Positions 27,485 through 34,173 of a DNA stretch of 64,000 bases are shown here, piece by piece. The notes beneath the pieces were generated by a model that saw only the letters and a program-made list of their open reading frames with translations, did no database searches and had not been told where the DNA came from. The translations under genes and the position numbers were made by a program. Each line of letters begins with the position of its first letter. Position 1 is the stretch's first letter. Source of the DNA: Nitrospira sp. (GTDB lineage Bacteria > Nitrospirota > Nitrospiria > Nitrospirales > Nitrospiraceae); contig CP126122.1 in NCBI GenBank assembly GCA_030123565.1, positions 248,001 to 312,000 on the forward strand, read 5' to 3'.

Positions 27485-28222
27485 ATGATACCGATCCAGA
27501 GCGCAATGACCACTTCTGTAGAATCGTCCGCCACTCCGAAACACGCCGGCCTCGGCAAATTGTTGTTGGGGTTTGCAGTCGGCCTCGGAATCGCCGCCTT
27601 TTTCTATTTCGACCTCGGCCGGTACTTGTCGCTCGATGGGCTCAAGTCCAACCGGGATCATCTGCTCGCATTCGCGGAAGCCAACTACACGGCGGCGGTG
27701 GCCATCTTTGTGGTCGCCTATTGCATGATCGTCGGGCTGTCGTTGCCGGGCGGGGCGATCATGACGCTGGCCGGCGGGTTTCTATTCGGCAGTGTGCTGG
27801 GGACGCTGTATGTGAATGTCGGTGCGACTGTGGGGGCGACATTGGCGTTTCTGGTGGCTCGGTATCTCTTGAGGGACTGGGTCGAACAGAAATTCGGAAG
27901 CCGGCTGGGTCCTATTCAAGAGGGCTTCGCCAGGAACGCGTTCAGTTACCTCATGACCCTCCGCCTGATTCCTCTATTCCCATTTTTCCTGGTCAACATG
28001 GTATCGGGACTGACCAGGGTCAGCATCGGGACCTACATGGCGGCGACCTCTCTCGGCATCATCCCAGGCAGTTTCGTCTTTGCCTATGCTGGTCGCCAAC
28101 TCGGTACGATCAACTCGCTCAAGGAAATCGCCTCGCCCAATGTGTTGATGGCCTTTACGCTGCTGGGACTCTTGGCGCTGGTACCCATTCTCTATAAGAA
28201 ATTCGCCGGCAAGGCGGTCTGA
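27485..28222 (+). CDS. TVP38/TMEM64 (VTT/DedA-superfamily) membrane protein
   Basis: Integral membrane protein of 245 residues with about six hydrophobic segments. The VTT-domain core is clear: the LSLPGGAIMTLAGGFLFG re-entrant motif, then GATVGATLAFLVARY and the RLIPLFPFFLVN motif. The superfamily includes phospholipid scramblases and putative half-transporters. The downstream genes encode an FAD disulfide reductase and a DUF3047 protein on the same strand with short gaps. TVP38 genes are commonly found beside, or fused to, mercuric-reductase-like flavoproteins, so a joint function at the membrane is likely. Confidence 0.9.
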   Translation: MIPIQSAMTTSVESSATPKHAGLGKLLLGFAVGLGIAAFFYFDLGRYLSLDGLKSNRDHLLAFAEANYTAAVAIFVVAYCMIVGLSLPGGAIMTLAGGFLFGSVLGTLYVNVGATVGATLAFLVARYLLRDWVEQKFGSRLGPIQEGFARNAFSYLMTLRLIPLFPFFLVNMVSGLTRVSIGTYMAATSLGIIPGSFVFAYAGRQLGTINSLKEIASPNVLMAFTLLGLLALVPILYKKFAGKAV

Positions 28223-28281
28223 ACAGAGCGAACGACGGTTCCTGACAAGGATCAAAGCCCACAGATGGAAAGGCGACAACC

Positions 28282-29868
28282 ATGCCTACCTCACAGACGG
28301 AGAACCTGGATCAGGTGAATACCAATGTCGAGAGTCTGGTGCTGCCGAATGACGAGCACAACCGGAAGTTGGTTGAAAATGTGCATCCGCCCAATTGGGT
28401 GAATCCAGAGCCCGGCGGTCGCTATAACATCGTGGTGATCGGAGCCGGAACTGCGGGGTTGGTCACCGCAGTCATTGCGGCCGGAGTGGGCGCAAGGGTC
28501 GCGCTCATTGAACGCCATTTGATGGGGGGCGACTGCCTGAACGTAGGCTGTGTGCCGTCAAAAGGGCTGATTCGTGCGGCCAATGCTTGGGCGGAATTGC
28601 GCGATGCGTCGAAGTTCGGCCTGCAGATCCCGCCGGGGGTAAAGTATGACTTCGGCGTGGCCATGGCTCGAATGAGAGAACTGCGCGCTAGGATCAGCCA
28701 TACAGATTCCGCTCACCGATACAAATCGCTGGGTGTCGATGTCTACATCGGTCAGGCCCGATTCGCCGGAGAGGATAGGGTGACGGTAGAAGGACCGGCT
28801 GGAAATCGGACGTTGTCCTTCGTGAAGGCAGCGATCTGCACTGGCGCGAGGGCCTCCGCCCTCGCCACCCCGGGGTTGGAAGAAGCGGGGTATCTCACGA
28901 ACGAAACGGTGTTCTCGCTGACGGAATTGCCGGCTCGCATCGGCGTCATCGGCGCGGGACCGATCGGCTGTGAGTTGGCGCAGGCCTTCGCTCGCTTCGG
29001 CAGCCAGGTGTACCTCATCGAGGCGATGCACGGCATCATGCCCAATGAAGACCGTGACGCGGCGGACATCGTCCATCAGTCCATGGTCCGCGACGGGGTT
29101 ACGCTTCTCTGTTGCGGGAAGGATCTGACGATCGCGAAAGACACTGCAGGCAAGCGACTCTCCGTCGATTCACATGGGCAACAGTATGACGTGCCGGTCG
29201 ATGAGATCCTGGTGGGTGTCGGCCGCACGCCGAACGTGCATGGGTTGGGGTTGGAGGCCCTCGGGGTCGAATACGACAAGTCCGGGGTGAAAGTGAACGA
29301 TCGGCTGCAGACGACGAATCCGCGCATCTATGCCGCCGGTGACATCTGTTCGCGCTACAAATTTACGCACGCCGCGGATGCGATGGCGCAGATCGTGATT
29401 CAGAATGCGCTCTTTCCGCACCCCTTCGGGCTTGGGTATGCAAGCATGGACTCGTTGATCATGCCCTGGTGCACGTTCACTGCGCCGGAAATCGCCCATG
29501 TCGGCCTCTACGAGGCTGATGCCAAGAAGAAGGGGCTTGAGGTGGAAACCTACACCTACAAGCTCGATGAAGTCGACCGAGCGATCCTTGACGGCGAGGA
29601 GGAGGGTTTTGCCCGTGTCCACATTCAGAAAGGGACCGACAAGATCCTGGGGGCGACCATTGTGGCCGCCCATGCCGGCGACATGATCAATGAATTCTCA
29701 GTCTTGATGAAGGCCGGCGCCGGCGTCAAGACGATTGCCGCCACGATCCACCCCTATCCCACCCAAGCGGAAGTCAACAAGAAGGTCGTCAATCTCTGGC
29801 GCAAGACGCACTTCACTCCACGGACCAGAACCTTGCTGGCCAGGCTCTTCGCCTGGTTGAGACGATAA
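28282..29868 (+). CDS. Mercuric-reductase/lipoamide-dehydrogenase-like FAD oxidoreductase
   Basis: Protein of 528 residues of the class I pyridine nucleotide-disulfide family. An extra N-terminal segment of about 45 residues precedes the FAD motif IGAGTAGLV. The redox disulfide is in GGDCLNVGCVPSK, the NAD(P)H motif is GAGPIGCELAQAF, and the C-terminal His-Glu pair is in HPYPTQAE. The vicinal C-terminal Cys pair of true MerA is absent, and so is an N-terminal MerA metal-binding domain, so mercury reduction is unlikely. Together with the TVP38 protein it may move reducing power to a membrane acceptor. The acceptor is unknown. Confidence 0.9.
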   Translation: MPTSQTENLDQVNTNVESLVLPNDEHNRKLVENVHPPNWVNPEPGGRYNIVVIGAGTAGLVTAVIAAGVGARVALIERHLMGGDCLNVGCVPSKGLIRAANAWAELRDASKFGLQIPPGVKYDFGVAMARMRELRARISHTDSAHRYKSLGVDVYIGQARFAGEDRVTVEGPAGNRTLSFVKAAICTGARASALATPGLEEAGYLTNETVFSLTELPARIGVIGAGPIGCELAQAFARFGSQVYLIEAMHGIMPNEDRDAADIVHQSMVRDGVTLLCCGKDLTIAKDTAGKRLSVDSHGQQYDVPVDEILVGVGRTPNVHGLGLEALGVEYDKSGVKVNDRLQTTNPRIYAAGDICSRYKFTHAADAMAQIVIQNALFPHPFGLGYASMDSLIMPWCTFTAPEIAHVGLYEADAKKKGLEVETYTYKLDEVDRAILDGEEEGFARVHIQKGTDKILGATIVAAHAGDMINEFSVLMKAGAGVKTIAATIHPYPTQAEVNKKVVNLWRKTHFTPRTRTLLARLFAWLRR

Positions 29869-29879
29869 GGGGCTCCATC

Positions 29880-30614
29880 GTGCATACGAGGCTTCTCCCG
29901 CTCGCGCTGTTCCTGGGAACTGCGGTGGGTGGCTTTGCGCAGGGACCGGCGCTGTTGGAGGTCGGCAAGTTTTCTGTCGCCGCCGAGGGTGTTGCGTTGC
30001 CGGACGGGTGGAAGCCGCTGACGTTCAAGAAGGTCGGACGGCACACAAAATATGAGGTAGTGAAAGAGGGATCAACCGCTGTGGTGAAGGCCGTCAGCGA
30101 GGCCTCCGCTTCCGGATTGACCAAAGAGGTGACGATCGATCCGCATGAATACCCGATCGTGCGGTGGCGATGGAAGGTGGAGAACCTGCTGCAGAAGAGC
30201 GACGTGAACCGCAAGGACGGCGACGACTATCCGGCAAGGCTCTACATTACCTTCGCCTATGAACCGGAGAGGGTGAGTTTTGGCAAAAAACTCAAGTACA
30301 AGGCGGGGCAGGCGCTTTTCGGAGATATTCCTATCGGGGCGCTCAACTACATCTGGGACACGAAGAGCCTGGTCGGCATGATCGTGGACAATGCGTTCAC
30401 CGACTTCGCCAAGATGATCGTGGTCGAGAGCGGGCCGCAGCGGATCGGCTCCTGGGTTGAGGAAGAGCGGAACGTCTATGAGGATTACAAGGCGGCTTTC
30501 GGCGAAGAGCCCCCTGCGATCAACGGGGTGGCGATCATGAGCGATACGGACAATACCAAGGAGCGCGCCGTCGCCTATTACGGCGATATTGTGTTTGCCA
30601 AGGTATCGAAATGA
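29880..30614 (+). CDS. Secreted DUF3047-domain protein
   Basis: Protein of 244 residues with a GTG start and a signal peptide (about 1-20, cleavage near GFAQ). The mature part is DUF3047: RWRWKVENLLQKSDVNRKDGDDYPARLYI, with the FDYx-like YIWDTK and the final YYGDIVFAK. (Short hallmarks: RWRWKVEN and DDYPARLYI.) The family is beta-rich and may bind a glycan or lipid; its function is unknown. It starts 11 bases after the flavoprotein gene and belongs to the same operon. Confidence 0.88.
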   Translation: MHTRLLPLALFLGTAVGGFAQGPALLEVGKFSVAAEGVALPDGWKPLTFKKVGRHTKYEVVKEGSTAVVKAVSEASASGLTKEVTIDPHEYPIVRWRWKVENLLQKSDVNRKDGDDYPARLYITFAYEPERVSFGKKLKYKAGQALFGDIPIGALNYIWDTKSLVGMIVDNAFTDFAKMIVVESGPQRIGSWVEEERNVYEDYKAAFGEEPPAINGVAIMSDTDNTKERAVAYYGDIVFAKVSK

Positions 30615-30717
30615 GAGACAGGGTGGAGGGTGGCGATCAGGAAGGTGGAGGGGCGGCCTGTGTGGCCGGTCCCTCCACGACCACAACGAACCGATGCTGG
30701 TTCGCAGCGCCGGTGGG

Positions 30718-31125
30718 CTACTGGATGGAGTTGGCGAAGCCACCATGGGTGATCTCAGCTCGGATGCTGTCGCCCACCTTTTTGTTGCTTCGCAGGTGCT
30801 TGGTGCTTTGCCCGACATACAGCTTCATCTGATTGCCCTCAAAATCCTCGATGGTGTAGACCTCCCCCTGGATGTTCTTGACGGTGCCGCCGACCGTCTT
30901 CCAGGCCACCCCTGGCTTGGAGTCATGCTGGCCCGGCTTGGGGGCGGGAGACGATTCGGGGACAGAGCCTAGGAGGGAAGAGGCCGCCGCTGCCGATGTA
31001 GTGGTCGCCTGCTTCGACTGTTTGCTGCTCTTCTCTTTGGCCGCTGCCGGGACGACGGTCAAGGCGACGGCAGTGAGGGTCGCCGCTGCAATTGTGAGCA
31101 TTGAAGATGGGAGTTGCGAGTTCAT
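30718..31125 (-). CDS. Exported OB-like domain protein, function unknown
   Basis: Protein of 135 residues. ATG at 31125 follows a strong AGGAGG and is preferred over the upstream frame start. A signal peptide (about 1-30, cleavage near AAAKE) is followed by a Ser/Ala/Lys-rich linker and a C-terminal beta domain (GGTVKNIQGEVYTIEDFEGN, then KVGDSIRAEIT). That pattern resembles small OB-fold/DUF5666-like periplasmic domains. Found as a single gene, divergent from the DUF547 operon. Confidence 0.7.
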   Translation of the reverse strand: MNSQLPSSMLTIAAATLTAVALTVVPAAAKEKSSKQSKQATTTSAAAASSLLGSVPESSPAPKPGQHDSKPGVAWKTVGGTVKNIQGEVYTIEDFEGNQMKLYVGQSTKHLRSNKKVGDSIRAEITHGGFANSIQ

Positions 31126-31449
31126 AACGATCCTCCTTGCAGTGAATACAGCCGAGTATCGGAGAATCATCCAGCAAGCAGTATGCCGAAGAAACAGTGG
31201 CCTGACGTGCAGGATCGCTCGGATTTGTGCCGATTACGTCGGTATTGTGCCGGAGGGAAGCAGGCGGGACGGATGAAAAACGGCAAGATCCGTTCAAATA
31301 TGGTCACAGCGCAAGGTGATTCCCTTAGCCTCTGAACGCTCACTCAGGATGATCACCGACCGGGTGGAGTGGGTCGTATATCTTCTGTGAGGGGGAGGAC
31401 TCGGCGTCCACGATATTGCGACGTACCAGTGAGGCAGTAGGAGCGGCGA
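31126..31449. other. Divergent intergenic region with spaced direct repeat
   Basis: Region of 324 bases between two divergent genes. It holds TTGTGCCG twice (31225-31232 and 31245-31252), start to start 20 bp, that is two helical turns. No gene or classic promoter pair is convincing. Confidence 0.4.
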
Positions 31450-32226
31450 ATGATGCGATCGTTCATGGTCGTTCTGCTCATTCTCGTGGCCACCGGCTGT
31501 ACGACCGTTCCAACCTCATTCACTCCGTCGAATCCCATCCCTCCCAGCCGGTTTTCCCACGAGGGCTGGCAGAACCTGTTGCGCGCGCATGTGCATGACG
31601 GCATGGTGGATTATCCGGCCATCGAAAGGGAAGGACAGCTCCCATCCTACCTGGCGTTGCTGGATCGCGTGGATCCGAACCAACTGCCGGCGAACGACCG
31701 GCTGGCCTTCTGGATCAATGCCTACAATGCCTTCGCGGTGAAGGGAATTCTGGACGGCTGTTCGCCCGCGACCCTGTTCGGCCGGTACCGGTACTTCATC
31801 GCGCGCGACTACCAAGTCGGGGGACAGATCATCAATCTATACGATCTGGAACGAGCAATCCTGATCCCCCAGTTCCACGAACCACGGATGCATTTTGCCA
31901 TTGTCTGTGCCTCGGCTTCCTGTCCCGCCCTTCAACCGTGGGCCTACGAGGGGCATCAACTCGATCGCCAACTGGACCGGGTCACGAGGGATTTCATCAA
32001 TGACCCCTCACGCAATCGGTTCGACCGAGCGAAAAAAGTCGCCTCCCTGTCGATGATCTTCAAATGGTTCGAGAAAGATTTCATCACGCATTCGGGGTCG
32101 GTGGTCGGGTTCGTCCGGCACTATGTGCAGGATGCCGCACTGAAGCAGGACCTGCAGACGCAGCGGTACGAGGTCGAGTTTCTCGACTATGACTGGAGCC
32201 TCAACGGGCCTCCGCCCGGACGATAA
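31450..32226 (+). CDS. DUF547-domain lipoprotein
   Basis: Protein of 258 residues with lipobox VATGC (Cys17). The DUF547 core is evident: LAFWINAYNAFAVKGIL, FHEPRMHFAIVCASASCP and KVASLSMIFKWFEKDF. The conserved Cys/His/Asn residues of that family suggest a papain-like or transglutaminase-like fold, but no activity is established. A ferritin-like protein and a glycosyltransferase follow with 11-bp and -4-bp gaps, so the three genes form an operon. Confidence 0.88.
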   Translation: MMRSFMVVLLILVATGCTTVPTSFTPSNPIPPSRFSHEGWQNLLRAHVHDGMVDYPAIEREGQLPSYLALLDRVDPNQLPANDRLAFWINAYNAFAVKGILDGCSPATLFGRYRYFIARDYQVGGQIINLYDLERAILIPQFHEPRMHFAIVCASASCPALQPWAYEGHQLDRQLDRVTRDFINDPSRNRFDRAKKVASLSMIFKWFEKDFITHSGSVVGFVRHYVQDAALKQDLQTQRYEVEFLDYDWSLNGPPPGR

Positions 32227-32237
32227 GGGCGCACGAC

Positions 32238-32873
32238 ATGTTGGTCTTGCCCGATGAACGAGTTCCGATCGCCCGCTTGCTCTCCTTTCTCGAACAGGGT
32301 GAACGGATGGCCCATACCTGTGCGAAGGCGCAGGTGGCTTTGGCGCCGGATGCAACGGCGCAGCGGTTTCTGACGACTCAGGCCAAGCAGGAAGCCGTGC
32401 ATGCCATGGTTTTCCAGGGGGCGATTGCGTGGCTTGCTCCACGCCATCTCGGGGATGCGCCGTTCCTGCCGGCGTTGGAGGACTATCGCCGCCTGCTCGA
32501 TGAAGCGATTCGACATGGCGATTGGCTCGAAAGTATTCTGGCGGAGCAGGTGATTCTCGAGGGGTTGGGCGAGGCGATTCTGATGAGGATCGAAGCGGGG
32601 ATGGAGAAACGTGGGGCGCCGTTCCAAAGATTGCGGCGGATTCTGTTGGGTCAGGAGGAGGCTCACCATGGGTTCGGACGGCGAGTGTTGGAACAAGCCC
32701 TCACAGATGGGAGGGCAGATCCGGACCGGTTGCGCCGGCAGGCGGAAGACTACCTGGTGTTGACGGAGGCCATGGTGCTTACCCTGGCCCAACTCTTCGA
32801 GACGATCGATGAAGATGCTGCCGCCTGGGCGGCGGATGTCCGCGCCTTCCTCCCAAACTGGTTGGCGCCATGA
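32238..32873 (+). CDS. Ferritin-like di-iron carboxylate protein
   Basis: Cytoplasmic four-helix protein of 211 residues. Iron-ligand-like motifs recur in each helix: EQGERMAH, KQEAVHAMV, EQVILEGLGE and GQEEAHHGF, giving the E...ExxH pattern of di-iron ferritin-like enzymes. It may be an oxygenase or an iron-binding protein; the substrate is unknown. It overlaps the following glycosyltransferase gene (ATGA), so the two should be made together. Confidence 0.72.
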   Translation: MLVLPDERVPIARLLSFLEQGERMAHTCAKAQVALAPDATAQRFLTTQAKQEAVHAMVFQGAIAWLAPRHLGDAPFLPALEDYRRLLDEAIRHGDWLESILAEQVILEGLGEAILMRIEAGMEKRGAPFQRLRRILLGQEEAHHGFGRRVLEQALTDGRADPDRLRRQAEDYLVLTEAMVLTLAQLFETIDEDAAAWAADVRAFLPNWLAP

Positions 32874-33583
32874 TCTCCGTCGTCATTCCCGCCTATAACG
32901 AAGAACGCGCGCTGCCTGTCACGTTGCGTCGACTGCTCGAGCAGACCGGCGACTACGAAGTGATCGTCGTCGACGGCGGCAGCACCGATCGTACGCGAGA
33001 GATTCTTCAGGGGGCTTCCTTTCAGCAGACCCCCTCACCCCTGACTCCTTACCCCTCACGAATCTTGCTCACCGCCCCCAAGGGACGGGCTTCGCAGATG
33101 AACGCCGGTGCCAAGGTGGCCAGGGGCGAATGGCTGCTGTTTCTCCATGCCGATACGATTCTGCCGGTCCATGCGTTGAACCGGCTCAATGTCTTGGAAG
33201 CGGATCATGCGGTTCAGGCCGGAGGGTTTCGCCATCGATTTTCGGGATCGGACTGGCGACTCCGGATGATCTCGTTTTTGGATAATATTCGATGCGCCAG
33301 GAGCCGCATCATCTATGGGGATCAAGCGCTGTTCGTGCGCAGGACCCTGTTCGAGCGGCTGGGCGGATTCCCCGATCGGCCGATCCTGGAAGACGTGGCA
33401 TTCTGTGAGACGCTGCTCCGGGTGACGACGCCGGTGCTGCTTGCTCCGCCGGTCGTGACGGATGCCCGCAAGTTTCTTCAGATGGGTGTCTGCCGCAGTT
33501 TCCTGCGCGTGCTGCTCATCATCCTGCATGTGGAGTTTGGATTTCCGTACCTGCCGCAGGTCTTTTTTCAAGACATTCGTTGA
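32870..33583 (+). CDS. TIGR04283-type family 2 glycosyltransferase
   Basis: Enzyme of 237 residues. The GT-A nucleotide-sugar motifs are present: VVIPAYNEERALP, VVDGGSTDRT, GRASQMNAGA and FLHADTILP. This subfamily has been linked to arsenosugar synthesis in some bacteria, but many members have no such context. Residues 55-63 are encoded by an inserted tract of four 7-bp units between the strand of VDGGSTD and GRASQMN, where the family is variable. It overlaps the ferritin-like gene by four bases. Confidence 0.88.
   Translation: MISVVIPAYNEERALPVTLRRLLEQTGDYEVIVVDGGSTDRTREILQGASFQQTPSPLTPYPSRILLTAPKGRASQMNAGAKVARGEWLLFLHADTILPVHALNRLNVLEADHAVQAGGFRHRFSGSDWRLRMISFLDNIRCARSRIIYGDQALFVRRTLFERLGGFPDRPILEDVAFCETLLRVTTPVLLAPPVVTDARKFLQMGVCRSFLRVLLIILHVEFGFPYLPQVFFQDIR
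33032..33059 (+). repeat. Four phased heptamers inside the glycosyltransferase gene
   Basis: CCCTCAC, CCCTGAC, TCCTTAC and CCCTCAC follow one another without gaps. The units match the complement of those at 56441-56468 in lhr. The tract encodes a Pro/Ser/Thr-rich loop. Confidence 0.75.
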
Positions 33584-33653
33584 CCGCTGTTCCCTGTCGA
33601 ACCTCTATTTGCGGCGGTCTTGGGAAGCGCCCACATGGAAAACGCCGTTTTCA

Positions 33654-33682
33654 TTGTCAACGGCCGGGAGCCTTTGTACGTT
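33654..33682 (+). promoter_or_regulatory. Candidate promoter with upstream palindrome
   Basis: TTGTCA, 17 bases, TACGTT. A 13-bp palindrome AAAACGCCGTTTT (33639-33651) lies just upstream of the -35 and could be an operator. It would drive the gene at 33732. Confidence 0.35.
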
Positions 33683-33731
33683 GTGAGGGGGTAACAGCAG
33701 AACGTTCCTCAACTCAACTGACGGAGGCTCT

Positions 33732-34046
33732 ATGCAGAAGGTAATCTGGGGTGTTGCATTGTTGTCGTTGTGTGCGACGTCGGCGTTCGCCCAGGCGAAT
33801 ACGCCGAGGATCGATCAGCGGCAGGCCAATCAGGAGCAGCGGATCGACCAGGGGATTGCCGGCGGCCAGTTGAATGGGCGGGAAACCAATCGACTGAACA
33901 ATCAGCAGGAGCATATCAACAGGATGGAAGACAAGGCGAAGTCCGACGGCGTCGTGACGAAAAAGGAACGGGCCAAAATCAGTCACACCCAAGATCGCGC
34001 CTCCCGCCAGATCGCCCGCCAAAAACACGACCGCCAGCAACGATAG
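33732..34046 (+). CDS. Small secreted Gln/Arg-rich repeat protein
   Basis: Protein of 104 residues with a clear signal peptide (1-20, cleavage after AFA). The mature part is hydrophilic and helical with an internal repeat: RIDQRQANQEQRIDQGIAGG, then a related unit with NRLNNQQEHINRMEDKAKSDG. Similar small periplasmic proteins are widespread and unnamed. The ribosome-binding site is GGAGG. Its own promoter is likely. Abundant, stress-inducible periplasmic proteins often look like this, but that is inference. Confidence 0.75.
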   Translation: MQKVIWGVALLSLCATSAFAQANTPRIDQRQANQEQRIDQGIAGGQLNGRETNRLNNQQEHINRMEDKAKSDGVVTKKERAKISHTQDRASRQIARQKHDRQQR

Positions 34047-34161
34047 ACCGACGGCTTGGCTTGGCGGCCCGGCCGGAGCATGGCTCCATACCGGGTCGCT
34101 ACGTTCCGATGATGGTCCTGTTTCTCCGCAGCCGGCCCTGAATCGAACGGCGCAATGCTGT

Positions 34162-34167
34162 TAGAAT
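34162..34167 (+). promoter_or_regulatory. -10-like hexamer 6 nt before the tRNA nucleotidyltransferase ATG
   Basis: TAGAAT ends six bases before the start codon; no Shine-Dalgarno is present. The transcript would begin at the ATG. Confidence 0.4.
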
Positions 34168-34173
34168 GCCGGC

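Noticed and set aside
30621-30656. G-rich tract that could form a G-quadruplex
   Set aside because: Runs are mostly two to three G with uneven loops; common in GC-rich DNA and not convincing.
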